DNA of 64,000 nucleotides from JAHFPN01 sp963765745 (GCA_963765745.1 CAVXXM010000003.1:1047533-1111532), one strand, 5' to 3'; counted from the first letter of the stretch, positions 8,971 to 18,794 are shown. The notes: a model not told the origin generated them from the letters alone. Program-made: numbers and translations.

Positions 8971-10714
8971 TCAAAAATCCACGACCTCGGAGCGCGTCGG
9001 GATTGCGCCGGTGACGAGCGAGCGGTCGGGCACGGCAGGTTTGCTGCCGGGGTCACGGAATTTGTTGACGATCGGATAGCGGCGGTCGCGGCCGAAGTTC
9101 CGCAGCGTGACTTTCACGCCCGGCGCCGCCTGGCGGCGCTTGTATTCGGCGAGATAAAGCATCCGCTCGATCTTCTTCACGGTCTCTACTTCGAAACCGG
9201 CGGCGACGACCTCGGCCACCGACTGCTCGCGCTCCACCAGGCGCTCAAGGATCGCGTCGAGCACCTCGTAGGGCGGCAGCGTGTCCTGGTCCTTCTGGTT
9301 TTCCTTGAGCTCGGCGGTCGGCGCCTTGGTCAGCACACTCTCGGGGATGATCGTGCCGCCGGGGCCGAGCGCGCCTTCGGGCTTCCAGCCGTTACGCAGC
9401 CGCGAGAGGCGAATAGACCTCGGTCTTGTAGAGATCCTTGACCGGGTTGAAGCCGCCGTTCATGTCGCCATAGAGCGTGGCGTAGCCCGCCGACATTTCC
9501 GACTTGTTGCCGGTGGTCACCACCATCGGGCCGAACTTGTTGGAGATCGACATCAGGATGGTGCCGCGGGCGCGCGCTTGAAGGTTCTCTTCTGTGGTAT
9601 CGCGCGGCTTGCCCTTGAACAGATCCTTGAGGCTTGCCTCAAGCCCTTCGACCGCGGATGCGATCGGCACAATGTCGTAGCGGACACCAAGCTTTTCCGC
9701 GATCGCCGCGGCATCGGCGAGCGATGCATTCGAGGTGTAGCGGTAAGGCAGCATCACACAATGGACGCGCATGGCGCCGAGCGCATCGACCGCCATCGCG
9801 GCGCAGAGCGCCGAGTCGATGCCACCGGAGAGACCGAGCACCACGCCGGGAAAACCGTTTTTGTCCACGTAGTCGCGAAGGCCGAGCACGCAGGCGGTGT
9901 AATCGGCGGAATCGCCCTCCTCGATCTTGGCCTTCGGACCCTCGATGCAGCACCAATGCTCACCCACGCGCTGCCATTGTGTGACCGCCACGGTCTCGGC
10001 GAAAGCCGTGAGCTGAAACGCGAGCGACCGGTCGGCATTGAGCGCGAACGAGGCGCCGTCGAACACGAGCTCGTCCTGGCCGCCGACCTGGTTGACATAA
10101 ATCAGCGGCAGCCCGGATTCGGTAACGCGCCCGACCGCATGATTGAGCCGCAGGTCGGCCTTGCCTTGGTGATACGGCGAGCCGTTCGGCACCACGAGAA
10201 TTTCCGAACCGGTCTCGGCCAAGCACTCGCAAACGTCAGGCGTCCAGATGTCCTCGCAGATCGGAACGCCGATGCGCACGCCACGGAATTCCACCGGTCC
10301 CGGTAAGGGTCCAGGCGCGAACACGCGCTTCTCGTCGAACACGCCGGTGTTCGGCAGATCGACCTTGAAGCGCACGGCGGGAATGCGGCCGCCGGCCAGC
10401 AGGCAGGCCGCGTTATAGACCTTGCCTGCCTCGACCCAGGGTGTGCCGATGATGAGCGCCGGACCGCCATCGGCGGTCTCGCGCGCCAGCGCCTCGACCG
10501 CGCTGCGGCACGCCGCCTGGAACGCGGGCTTCAACACCAGATCTTCGGGCGGATAGCCGGCGATGAACAATTCGGAGAAGACAACGAGGTCGGCGCCTGC
10601 GGTAGCGGCTTGCTTGCGCGCGCGGCGTACCTTGTCGGCATTGCCGGAAACGTCGCCGACCACAGGGTTGAGCTGCGCGACGGCAATGGCGAGCCGGTCG
10701 GAGCGGGCGTTCAT
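8971..10714 (-). CDS. nadE: glutamine-dependent NAD+ synthetase (frameshifted)
   Basis: NadE amidates nicotinate adenine dinucleotide to NAD+, the last step of NAD synthesis. The N-terminal nitrilase-type glutaminase domain has FSELFIAGYPPEDL and the nucleophile Cys in PICEDIW. The C-terminal synthetase domain has the PP-loop LGLSGGIDSA and VTTGNKSEMSAGY. At about 9412 the frame ends in YSPLAAA-stop; removing one T at a TT pair restores VYRLSRLRNGW and continues to the natural stop at 8971. Total length is about 580 residues, normal for the two-domain form. It lies 10 bases downstream of the DAHP synthase gene, suggesting co-transcription. Confidence 0.92.
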
Positions 10715-10724
10715 ACGGCTGCGC

Positions 10725-12110
10725 TCACATCCCCGCCGCCGCCGGCATCGGCTTGGCGCGGCCGGCCCGCTCCTTCTTCAGGAGATCGGCGATCAGGAAG
10801 GCAAGCTCGATCGCCTGCTCGGCATTGAGCCGCGGGTCGCAATGGGTGTGGTAGCGGTCGTGCAGATCGCTGTCGCTGATCGCCCGCGCGCCGCCGGTGC
10901 ATTCGGTGACCGGTTGACCGGTCATTTCGAGATGCACGCCGCCGGCGTGGGTGCCTTCGGCAGCATGAACGGCGAAAAATTCCTTCACTTCCTGCAGGAT
11001 CTGTTCAAAACGGCGCGTCTTATAGCCGCTGGCGGTGATCGTGTTGCCGTGCATCGGGTCGCACGACCACACTACCGGGCGCGCGGCACGGCGCACGGCG
11101 TCGATCAATTTCGGCAGATGATCGCCGACCTTGCCGGAGCCGAAGCGGCAGATCAGCGTGATCCGTCCCGGCTCGCGCTCGGGATCGAGAATGTCGAGCA
11201 GGCGGATGAGCGCCTCGGGCGCGAGCGACGGCCCGCACTTGATGCCGATCGGATTCTTGATGCCGCGGCAGAACTCGACATGGGCATGATCCGGCTGGCG
11301 CGTGCGATCGCCGATCCAGGCCATGTGGCCCGAGGTGCAGTACCAGTCGCCGCTCGTGGAATCGACGCGGGTCATGGCCTGCTCGTAGCCGAGCAAGAGC
11401 GCCTCGTGGCTCGTATAGATGTCGGTCGTGCGCATTTCCGGATGCACTTCCGGATCGATGCCGCAGGCGCGCATGAATTCGAGCGACTCGGTGATGCGCG
11501 CGGCCAGCTCCTCGTAGCGGTGCGATTGCGGGCTGTCCTTGACGAAGCCGAGCATCCACTGATGCGCATTGGACAGATTGGCGTAGCCGCCGGTCGCGAA
11601 GGCGCGCAGCAGATTGAGCGTCGCTGCTGACTGCCGATAGGCTTCGATCTGCCGGTTTGGATCGGGCGTGCGCGACTCCTTGGTGAACTCCATGCCGTTG
11701 ATGTTATCGCCGCGATAGACCGGAAGCTCGACCGAACCCTGCTTCTCCATCGGCGACGAGCGCGGCTTGGCGAACTGGCCGGCGATGCGGCCGATCTTCA
11801 CCACCGGCAAGGCGCCGGCGAACGTCAGCACCACCGCCATCTGCAAGAAGACGCGGAAGAAATCGCGGATGTTGTTGGCGGAGTGTTCGGCGAAACTCTC
11901 GGCGCAATCGCCGCCCTGCAACAGAAACGCCTCGCCGGCCCCGACCTTGGCGAGCGCGCGCTTGAGGTGCCGCGCCTCGCCGGCAAAAACCAGCGGCGGG
12001 AACGTCGCAAGCTGCGCCTCGACGCGCTTCAGCGCATCGCGATCCGGATATTCCGGCATCTGCACGATCGGCTTCGACCGCCAGGAATCCGGGGTCCAAC
12101 GTTCGGACAT
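10725..12110 (-). CDS. aroG: class II 3-deoxy-7-phosphoheptulonate synthase
   Basis: A 461-aa class II DAHP synthase, which joins phosphoenolpyruvate and erythrose 4-phosphate at the entry of the shikimate pathway. Family landmarks are LLQGGDCAESF, VVKIGRIAGQFAKPRS, GIKCGPSL, SCDPMHGNT (metal-binding His) and the C-terminal GGVHLEMTGQPVTEC. The start at 12110 gives the typical WTPDSWRSKP opening; longer in-frame extensions upstream are unlike the family. Class I (AroF/G/H of E. coli) is excluded by the overall sequence; the symbol follows class II usage elsewhere. It is likely co-transcribed with nadE. Confidence 0.92.
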   Translation of the reverse strand: MSERWTPDSWRSKPIVQMPEYPDRDALKRVEAQLATFPPLVFAGEARHLKRALAKVGAGEAFLLQGGDCAESFAEHSANNIRDFFRVFLQMAVVLTFAGALPVVKIGRIAGQFAKPRSSPMEKQGSVELPVYRGDNINGMEFTKESRTPDPNRQIEAYRQSAATLNLLRAFATGGYANLSNAHQWMLGFVKDSPQSHRYEELAARITESLEFMRACGIDPEVHPEMRTTDIYTSHEALLLGYEQAMTRVDSTSGDWYCTSGHMAWIGDRTRQPDHAHVEFCRGIKNPIGIKCGPSLAPEALIRLLDILDPEREPGRITLICRFGSGKVGDHLPKLIDAVRRAARPVVWSCDPMHGNTITASGYKTRRFEQILQEVKEFFAVHAAEGTHAGGVHLEMTGQPVTECTGGARAISDSDLHDRYHTHCDPRLNAEQAIELAFLIADLLKKERAGRAKPMPAAAGM

Positions 12111-12169
12111 TCTCGCTGCTCCCGCGCGGGCCTGGAGGCCGCGCGCGGCAGGGTTATACACCAGCCCGG

Positions 12170-12706
12170 TTAACGGACAACCGCGGATCCTTCGGACGCC
12201 AAGTTGGCGTAAATCCGGCGCAGCCGCCCTTTGATCGCGGCCAGATCCTTTGCCGGAATTCCTTCGAGCGCCGCGCGTTCGAGACCGTGCGCAATCGGAA
12301 TAAGCTTTCGCACAAGGGCGGTCCCTCGATGCGATAATTGCACGACTACCTCGCGACTGTTGGTGCGCGAGCGGCTCCGGGTCACCAGCCCGCGGTGGAT
12401 GAGGCGCGTCACGAGTCGGGAGACAGTCGAAGTCGCGATGCTGGTCATTCCTGCGAGATCGACCTGGCGCTGGCCGCCGTTTTCGGACAAGGCGGCGAGC
12501 ACGCGCCACATGTCGATGGTCAGTCGCTCGCGGGCAAGCGTCTCGCGCGTAAACCGGGCAACGAGCGCCGCACCTACCCGGTTGACCAGGTAAGGCAGGA
12601 AGTCGTCGAGCTTCAGGCCAGTTCGGCGCGCCATTGAAGAAGCGTTGTCGATCAGATGACTGCAGAGCGATCGGGCAGCAAGGGTGCCCGATTCAGGACG
12701 GCTCAT
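12170..12706 (-). CDS. MarR family transcriptional regulator
   Basis: A 178-aa winged-helix regulator. The DNA-binding core at about residues 68-130 reads MWRVLAALSENGGQRQVDLA, then TSTVSRLVTRLIHRGLVTR and a wing with RSRTNSREVVVQLS. Flanking helices would form the dimer interface. It is transcribed away from the LLM oxidoreductase gene, and the shared gap holds a 22-bp perfect palindrome over the LLM promoter, a typical set-up for a repressor released by a small aromatic or amine ligand. A second possible start is MARRTGLK at about residue 25. The ligand is unknown. Confidence 0.85.
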   Translation of the reverse strand: MSRPESGTLAARSLCSHLIDNASSMARRTGLKLDDFLPYLVNRVGAALVARFTRETLARERLTIDMWRVLAALSENGGQRQVDLAGMTSIATSTVSRLVTRLIHRGLVTRSRSRTNSREVVVQLSHRGTALVRKLIPIAHGLERAALEGIPAKDLAAIKGRLRRIYANLASEGSAVVR

Positions 12707-12715
12707 TCTACCCGA

Positions 12716-12754
12716 TTGACAAATGTAAGAGCAATTGATGCAATTGCATCAATT
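12716..12754 (+). promoter_or_regulatory. promoter with overlapping 22-bp palindromic operator
   Basis: TTGACA (12716-12721), a 17-base spacer and TGCAAT (12739-12744) make a good sigma-70 type promoter pointing to the LLM gene. Positions 12733-12754 form a perfect 22-bp palindrome with half-site AATTGATGCAA. The -10 box lies inside the palindrome, so a bound dimer would block RNA polymerase. The divergent marR start is at 12706, so the same site could also autoregulate it. Both elements are seen directly; binding by this MarR protein is inferred. Confidence 0.75.
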
Positions 12755-12773
12755 TGGATATTTGGAGAGCACC

Positions 12774-13847
12774 ATGGAGTTCGGATATTTCACGCTCAGC
12801 GACAATCACTACGAGAACAACAGCCGCTCGCCCAATCAATTCGTAGCCGACATCACCGCGGAGACGCTCTATGCGGACCAGCTCGGTATGCACTCGGCCT
12901 GGATCGGCGAGCATCACTTCAACTCACTGGGCGTGCTCTCCTGTCCCGATCTAGTGCTCGCCTATATCGCCTCGCGGACAAAGCACATCCGGCTCGCGCC
13001 GGCGGTCACCGTGCTGCCGCTGCATCACCCGATTCGGGTCGCGGAGCAGTGGGCCACGCTCGATCTCCTGAGCGGCGGGCGCGTGGATTTTGCCGCCGGC
13101 CGCGGCTACGACCGGCGGGAATACCTCCCCTTCAGCGTCTCGTTCGAGGACAACCAAGGTATTTTCGAGGAAGGGCTGGAGGTGGTCAGGAAGCTGTGGG
13201 AGGCGGATAGCCGCATCTCACATCGCGGCAAGCATTATTCGTTTGACGATGTCCGCATCACGCCCAAGCCGGTGCAGCGGCCGATCCCGACTTATGTGGC
13301 CTCGTTTTCGAAACTCTCCATTGAGCTTGCCGCGCGGCTGGGTTGCGGGCTGATCGTGGCGCCGTTCGCGGCTGCCATGAGCTTCGGGGGACTACGGCAA
13401 GTCGCCGATCTCTATCAAGAGACGTGCGCCAAGCATGGCAAGAAGCCGGGTCGGCTGATGTGCAGCTATTTCACCCACTTCGCCGACAATCCCGAGCAGG
13501 ATGCCGCCGCGCGAGCGCGGCAGATCCGGTACTACAAGGAATGCGTGATCCCCGCTTTCCCCGGCGATCCCAAGAACACGCCGCCGAGCTATCGCTATTT
13601 CATCGAGATGGTCGAGCGGCTGCAGAAAGTGAAGCCAGAAGACTTGACTGAAAACTCAGTGCTGATCGGGACGCCCGCGCGCATCATCGAGACGTTGAAA
13701 AAAGTGGAGGCGGCGGGTGTTGCGGAGGTCATTCTCTATTTCAACGTCGGGCTGAAGCCGCACGCGCAGGTCAAAGAAGAGATGGCGCGCTTCATGGCCG
13801 ATGTCGCCCCCGCGTTCGAGGGTGCGCACAAACGCCGCGCGGCCTAG
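12774..13847 (+). CDS. LLM class flavin-dependent oxidoreductase
   Basis: A 357-aa luciferase-like monooxygenase fold protein that would use reduced FMN. It opens MEFGYFTLSDNHYENN and has the family segments SAWIGEHHFNSLGVLSCPDL, HHPIRVAEQWATLDLLSGGR and GRGYDRREY. The C-terminus is GTPARIIETLKKVEAAGVAE. The ATG at 12774 follows GGAGAG at a good spacing. The gene is divergent from the MarR gene and converges, with a four-base overlap, on the FAD oxidoreductase. The substrate cannot be told from sequence. Confidence 0.88.
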   Translation: MEFGYFTLSDNHYENNSRSPNQFVADITAETLYADQLGMHSAWIGEHHFNSLGVLSCPDLVLAYIASRTKHIRLAPAVTVLPLHHPIRVAEQWATLDLLSGGRVDFAAGRGYDRREYLPFSVSFEDNQGIFEEGLEVVRKLWEADSRISHRGKHYSFDDVRITPKPVQRPIPTYVASFSKLSIELAARLGCGLIVAPFAAAMSFGGLRQVADLYQETCAKHGKKPGRLMCSYFTHFADNPEQDAAARARQIRYYKECVIPAFPGDPKNTPPSYRYFIEMVERLQKVKPEDLTENSVLIGTPARIIETLKKVEAAGVAEVILYFNVGLKPHAQVKEEMARFMADVAPAFEGAHKRRAA

Positions 13848-15199
13848 CCGAGCACGCGCAGAACATCTTTCGCCGTCGCCTCGCCGCTCAGCACCGCGCC
13901 GCCGCTCGTCTGCGTGAAGGGCCCAGCCATTGCCTCACCTGCGAAGAAGAGCCGATCCGCGATGGGCCTCGCGATCTCGGCGCGCGCGGCGAACTTGCCC
14001 GGCAGCGCCGCCGAATAGGCGCCACGCACCCAGGGATTGGACGCCCAGCGGGTGAAGTCCGCCTTCACGACACGATCGGCCGCCCGCTCGCCGAACATGC
14101 GCCGCAGCGACTGCAGCGCAAAATCGACGGCGGCGTCCTTGCCCGCGGCGCTGAGTTCCCAGGCGAAGGCGCCGCCGACGAAGCCGATCATCATGTTGCT
14201 GTCGAAGGGGAAGCAAAGGAAATAAATATCCTGCAGGCCGGGCAGCTCCAACAGAATATCTTCGTTGGGCGCGAGGCCGAAGCGCTCACCTTCGATGAGC
14301 AACGGAATCTTGGCGAGCAGCCCCATCGGCACCTCGGCGATTGCGGTCTGTTTCCAGACCGGAAGCGGCGGGTCGAAGCGGATATTACCCGAAGCGAGTG
14401 CGCCGGTGGAGCACGTCACGATGCAAGCCCGCGCACTCACGCTGCCCTTGTCGGTCTCGAGCGCGACGCCCTGGCCGCCGTAACGGATGCGCTTCACTGG
14501 CGTGCCGAGTGAGACCGGTACGCCGTCGCCGAGCTTGCGCACCACGTTGCCGTAGCCAGCGGGCACCAGATAGTTGGGCTCCAGATCGGCCTGGGCCGCG
14601 TAGTCGCGGATCGAAAGCGAGCTGAGATCGACCGCCATGTCCATGGGGCCGATATAGGTCGCGGCAACTTCTTCTTCCGGTGTCGTGATGGCGACGAGCT
14701 CGGAAACCGCGCCGTCGCGATCCTTGGCCGCGCTCTCGCAAAGATTGCTGATGCGCTGCTCGGCTTCGCTGGTTCGCTTCACCTCCTCGTCTGAAAAGCG
14801 CCGCGCCTCGAAGCCGTAATAGATACGGTCGAGATCGGGCTGCTGATGGACGACGTCGAAACCCCACTGCTTGGCGAGCGGAAACAGCGGATTACGGTCG
14901 GCGGAGTGGATCCAGGCGCAGCCCCAATCGAAGGGTACGCCAAAGGTCTCCGCCTCGGCGAAAGCGCGGCCACCGGTGCGGTTCATGGCTTCCAGCACCA
15001 GTACGCTCTTGCCCGCTGCGATCAGCGTGCGCGCGGCCGAAAGTCCAGCGGCGCCGGCACCGACGATCACCACGTCGGGGTTCAAAGGCAGCGCCGCGGG
15101 AGCTTGCGCCAAAACGAGAGACGGAAGACCTGGCGCAAAGACCGCGGCCCCGAGACCCGTCATGACGTCGCGTCGAGAAGGCTTTCCTTGGTACGCCAT
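13844..15199 (-). CDS. FAD-dependent flavin monoamine oxidase family protein (exported)
   Basis: A 451-aa oxidoreductase. A twin-arginine-like leader (SRRDVMTGLGAAVFAPGL, residues 9-26) precedes the dinucleotide-binding motif VVIVGAGAAGLSAARTL (GxGxxG at 47-52) and the amine-oxidase NRTGGRA motif. The C-terminal FAD segment is RLFFAGEAMAG followed by TSGGAVLSG. These features match the flavin amine oxidase family, which oxidises amines to imines with release of H2O2; Tat export fits a flavoprotein. The ATG at 15199 follows GAAGGACGG. Its neighbours (LLM oxidoreductase, hydrolase) suggest a small catabolic locus, but no amine substrate is indicated. Confidence 0.85.
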   Translation of the reverse strand: MAYQGKPSRRDVMTGLGAAVFAPGLPSLVLAQAPAALPLNPDVVIVGAGAAGLSAARTLIAAGKSVLVLEAMNRTGGRAFAEAETFGVPFDWGCAWIHSADRNPLFPLAKQWGFDVVHQQPDLDRIYYGFEARRFSDEEVKRTSEAEQRISNLCESAAKDRDGAVSELVAITTPEEEVAATYIGPMDMAVDLSSLSIRDYAAQADLEPNYLVPAGYGNVVRKLGDGVPVSLGTPVKRIRYGGQGVALETDKGSVSARACIVTCSTGALASGNIRFDPPLPVWKQTAIAEVPMGLLAKIPLLIEGERFGLAPNEDILLELPGLQDIYFLCFPFDSNMMIGFVGGAFAWELSAAGKDAAVDFALQSLRRMFGERAADRVVKADFTRWASNPWVRGAYSAALPGKFAARAEIARPIADRLFFAGEAMAGPFTQTSGGAVLSGEATAKDVLRVLG

Positions 15200-15303
15200 C
15201 GCCGTCCTTCGAAAGATTGGATACAGAATACCACCTGCATCTATAAACCAACACGAAAACGTCCGATGGTCGAAATTCCTACAATTTGTCACGAGACCAT
15301 TCC

Positions 15304-16164
15304 GTGAACCTGCCGATCACTGAAACCGACCTCATGATCCACGCTCGCGACGGCTATCCGCTTGCCGCCACGTTGCGACGGCCGTTGAGCGAACCGAAGG
15401 CCACGGTGCTCATCGCCTCGGCGACCGCGGTGCCACGTGGCTATTATGGAAAATTCGCGACGTATCTGGCGGAGTGCGGGTTCGCGGTGCTCACCTTCGA
15501 TTACCGCGGCATCGGCGGATCGCGGCCGGCATCGTTGCGCGGGTTTCAGGTGCGCATGCGCGACTGGGCCGCGCTCGATCTTGCGGCCATGGTCGATCGC
15601 GCAGCCGGCCTCGAGCCCGGAAAGTCGCTCCTCTATGTCGGCCATTCGTTCGGCGGACAGGCGCTCGGGCTCTTGCCGAATAACCAGCGCGTCGATCGCG
15701 CGCTGTTCGCCGCGGCGCAGATCGGCTACTGGCGGCTGTTTCCGTTTCCCGAGAATTATCGAATCTATGTACTGATGCAGCTGCTCGCGCCGCAGATCGC
15801 GCGCGCGTTCGGCTATATGCCGGGCAGGATCGGGATGGGGACGGACCTGCCACGCGACGTCTTTCTCGAATGGGCCGGCTGGTGCGGCAAGCCGCGCTAC
15901 ATGTTCGACGACCCGACGCTCGATGCGCTCAAGAATTTCCCGAACTATCGCGGGCCGCTGCGCGCGATCGGGCTCTCCGACGACAAATGGGCGCCGCCGG
16001 CCGCGGTGGCAGGCTTGCTCGAGGGCTATACCGGCACGAAGCCGGAGCACGTGACGATCCATCCACGCGACATCGGCGCGCAAAAGATCGGACATTTCGG
16101 GTTCTTCCGTTCGGAATTCCGGGACAAGCTTTGGGGCCCGGCGGCCGATTGGCTCGCCGCCTGA
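15304..16164 (+). CDS. alpha/beta fold hydrolase
   Basis: A serine hydrolase-like protein of about 286 residues. The nucleophile elbow is GHSFGGQ near residue 110. An oxyanion-side stretch, TVLIASATAVPRGYYGKFA, precedes it, and a catalytic His is likely in KIGHFGFF near the C-terminus. There is no signal peptide. The start is uncertain: GTG at 15304 is used here; TTG at 15286 and ATG at 15334 are alternatives, and none has a strong ribosome site. The gene is divergent from the amine-oxidase-like gene and converges on gor. Members of this group are annotated as esterases or lipases without tested substrates. Confidence 0.82.
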   Translation: MNLPITETDLMIHARDGYPLAATLRRPLSEPKATVLIASATAVPRGYYGKFATYLAECGFAVLTFDYRGIGGSRPASLRGFQVRMRDWAALDLAAMVDRAAGLEPGKSLLYVGHSFGGQALGLLPNNQRVDRALFAAAQIGYWRLFPFPENYRIYVLMQLLAPQIARAFGYMPGRIGMGTDLPRDVFLEWAGWCGKPRYMFDDPTLDALKNFPNYRGPLRAIGLSDDKWAPPAAVAGLLEGYTGTKPEHVTIHPRDIGAQKIGHFGFFRSEFRDKLWGPAADWLAA

Positions 16165-16173
16165 GCGAGGTAG

Positions 16174-17529
16174 CTATTTCGACGCCCTGAGCGTCACCAG
16201 CTCCTCGGCCGAGGTCGGGTGCAGCGCGACCGTGGCGTCGAAGTCCGCCTTGCGCGCGCCCATCTTCACCGCCACCGCGGCCATCTGGATCATTTCGGCG
16301 GCTGCCTCGCCCACGATATGAATGCCGAGCACACGGTCACTCTTGCGCTCCACCACCATCTTTATCAGCACACTGGTCGGCCGATCGGAGAGCGTCGCCT
16401 TCAGCGGCCGAAACGCAGTGCGATAAATCTCGATATCGAGACCCTTATCCCGCGCCGCCGCTTCGGAGAGGCCGACCACGCCGACTTCGGGCTCAGAGAA
16501 TACGGCGGTCGGGACTTTCTCGTGATCGACGGCCCAGGGCTTGTTGCCGAACAGGCTATCGGCGACGGCGTGCCCCTCGCGGATCGCAATCGGCGTCAAG
16601 GCAAGCCGGTTGGTCACGTCGCCAATGGCGTAGATCGAAGGCACGTTCGAGCGTGAATTCGCGTCCACGACTACCGCACCGGCTGAATCGAGTTTCACGC
16701 CCGCGATCTCCAGCCCCATGCCGGCGGTGTTCGGCCGCCGCCCGGTCGCGAACATCACTTGGTCGACGTCATGCTTGGCGCCGTCGGTGAGCGTCGCGCA
16801 GAATTCATGCCCCTTCTCCGTTATCTCGGAGACCTGGTGATCGAGGATAAAGCGCACCTTGTGCGCCTCCATCTCGACGCGCAGATGGCGGCGTACGTCG
16901 TCGTCGAAGCCGCGCAAAATCTCGTCACCGCGGTGAACCACGACTACGTGCGACCCGAGTCCCGCGAACAGCGTGGCGAACTCGAGCGCCACGTAGCCGC
17001 CGCCCTGGATCATGATCCGGCGCGGCAATTTCTCGAGCTCGAACGCCTCGTTCGAGGTGATAGCGAGCCCGGCGCCGGGAATCTCCGGCCGCATCGGGTG
17101 ACCGCCCACAGCGATAAGGATGAAAGCGGCGCGGATACTCGCGCCGGTCTTCAGGAGGCGCACCGTATGCGCGTCCTCCACCACCGCGCGGCTATCGATG
17201 ATCTCGCCGCCAGAGCGCTGCACCGTTTGACGATAGGCGGCCTCGAGCCGCGCGATCTCCTTGTCTTTGTTTTTGATCAGTGTCGGCCAATCGAAGCGTA
17301 CGCTGCCGATCGTCCAGCCGAATCCGGCGGCGTCCTCGAACTCCTGGCGGAAGCGGCTGGCATAGACGAGCAGCTTCTTCGGGATGCAGCCGCGGATCAC
17401 GCAGGTGCCGCCGACGCGGCTTTCCTCTGCGACCATGACGCGGGCGCCGTGCTCGGCGGCCACGCGTGCCGCACGCACGCCGCCGGAGCCCGCCCCGATG
17501 ATGAAGAGATCGACGTCGTATTCGGCCAT
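16174..17529 (-). CDS. gor: glutathione-disulfide reductase
   Basis: A 451-aa pyridine nucleotide-disulfide oxidoreductase that reduces GSSG with NADPH. It shows the FAD motif IIGAGSGGVRAA, the redox-active pair in GGTCVIRGCIPKK (C43, C48), the second FAD motif YAIGDVTNRLALTPIA and the C-terminal active-site segment ALHPTSAEELVTL that distinguishes glutathione reductase from lipoamide dehydrogenase. The NAD(P)-binding loop has GGGYVALEFA followed by VVHRG. The start at 17529 gives MAEYDVDLF. It is the last gene of a probable rpiA-DUF2059-gor operon, linking NADPH from the pentose phosphate pathway to glutathione recycling. Confidence 0.92.
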   Translation of the reverse strand: MAEYDVDLFIIGAGSGGVRAARVAAEHGARVMVAEESRVGGTCVIRGCIPKKLLVYASRFRQEFEDAAGFGWTIGSVRFDWPTLIKNKDKEIARLEAAYRQTVQRSGGEIIDSRAVVEDAHTVRLLKTGASIRAAFILIAVGGHPMRPEIPGAGLAITSNEAFELEKLPRRIMIQGGGYVALEFATLFAGLGSHVVVVHRGDEILRGFDDDVRRHLRVEMEAHKVRFILDHQVSEITEKGHEFCATLTDGAKHDVDQVMFATGRRPNTAGMGLEIAGVKLDSAGAVVVDANSRSNVPSIYAIGDVTNRLALTPIAIREGHAVADSLFGNKPWAVDHEKVPTAVFSEPEVGVVGLSEAAARDKGLDIEIYRTAFRPLKATLSDRPTSVLIKMVVERKSDRVLGIHIVGEAAAEMIQMAAVAVKMGARKADFDATVALHPTSAEELVTLRASK

Positions 17530-17564
17530 GCAATTCCGCCGTAGGGCGCGGAATTCGATTGCGC

Positions 17565-18074
17565 TCAGATATTGTGACCGCGCTTCTTCATTTCCGCGCG
17601 CAACGCCGAGACGATGTCTTCCGAAATTTTCGCACTCCACTCCTGGGTGCGGCGGAAGCCTTCCTCCAGCACGGCCGGCTGCTCGGCAACGAACTTCTTG
17701 CCGATGGTGGACCGATAGAAGACGAGAAGCTCCTTCAGCTCGGCCTCGGTGAACTTTGCCGCGTAAACGCGCGCAAGAATATCGATGATTTCGGTGCGAC
17801 GCTTCTCGAAAGCGGGCGCGATCGTCTGCACCGATTCGACGATCGGCTTCTGCAGGTCGGGATTCTGCGGGACGAACGCGTTGATCGCGCGCTGCAGCAT
17901 GCCCGGGATGACCGGATCGAAGGACCGCGCCGCACCCGACGCCTCCACCACGTCGCGAGCGAACTGAATCTGGGCGGCGCTCGGCTGGGCTTGCGCAAAG
18001 GCCAATCCGGGAACCGCGAGCATCAATGCGAAAGTGCCGACCCGCAGCAGGTGCAGGGCGATCTTACGGTACAT
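17565..18074 (-). CDS. DUF2059 domain exported protein
   Basis: A 169-aa protein with a Sec signal peptide (MYRKIALHLLRVGTFALMLA, cleavage after AFA) and an all-helical DUF2059 domain. Family features include ILARVYAAKFTEAELKELLVFYRST and GKKFVAEQP in the second half. The start at 18074 follows GGAGGAGATTGACC, an excellent ribosome site. The function of this periplasmic family is unknown. Its position between rpiA and gor suggests co-transcription; frames that appear to extend it upstream cross rpiA out of frame and are not real. Confidence 0.88.
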   Translation of the reverse strand: MYRKIALHLLRVGTFALMLAVPGLAFAQAQPSAAQIQFARDVVEASGAARSFDPVIPGMLQRAINAFVPQNPDLQKPIVESVQTIAPAFEKRRTEIIDILARVYAAKFTEAELKELLVFYRSTIGKKFVAEQPAVLEEGFRRTQEWSAKISEDIVSALRAEMKKRGHNI

Positions 18075-18094
18075 GGTCAATCTCCTCCCAGATG

Positions 18095-18794
18095 TCAGGA
18101 TCGCTCGACGACTTGCACGCCCCCGCCCCCGGCGAAGATTGCCCGACGAGCCAGCCCGATGAAAAGGCCGTGTTCGACGACGCCGGCGACCTCGGAAAGC
18201 GCCCGCGCGAGCTTGCGCGGGTCGGGAATCCGCCCGAGGCCGGCGTCCAGTATGAGGTGTCCCTGATCCGTGACGAAAACATGGCCGTCCGCCTTCATAC
18301 GCAGCCGGAGCGGCCCTTCGCAACCGGCCGCGCGCAGGGCACCGGGACAGGGCATGCCGGGTGGCGCCGAGGCCGAATTCAACCACCTCGATCGGCAGCG
18401 GGAAACGGCCCAGATGCTGGACCCGCTTGGTCTCGTCGGCGATGACGATCAATTCGCGCGAGGCCTGGGCCACGATCTTTTCGCGCAGCAGCGCGCCCCC
18501 GCCGCCCTTGATCAGATTCAGTTCCCGGTCGATTTCGTCGGCGCCGTCCACGGTCAGGTCCAGCTCCGGCACCTCGTCGAGACTGGTGAGCGGAATGCCG
18601 AGGCGGATCGCCTGGGCCTTGGTCGCCTCCGAAGTCGGCACGCCCACGATGTCGAGCCCGGCGCGTACGCGCTCGGCGAGCACGTCGACGAAGTGCGCGG
18701 CGGTCGATCCGGAGCCGAGGCCGAGCTTCATGCCCGGCCGCACGAAATCGAGCGCGCGCAGCGCCGCCTCGTGCTTCAGCTTTTCCAGATCCAT
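18095..18794 (-). CDS. rpiA: ribose-5-phosphate isomerase A (frameshifted)
   Basis: RpiA interconverts ribose 5-phosphate and ribulose 5-phosphate. The N-terminal part shows GLGSGSTAAHFVD (phosphate loop), DLTVDGADEID and LIKGGGGALLREK. After VVEFGLGATRHAL the frame is lost between about 18345 and 18365, and the rest continues in another frame as LRLRMKADGHVFVTDQGH, then VVEHGLFIGLARRA near the stop. A one- or two-base indel explains it; total length of about 232 residues is normal. The start at 18794 gives MDLEKLKHEAA. It is likely the first gene of the run with DUF2059 and gor. Confidence 0.9.
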
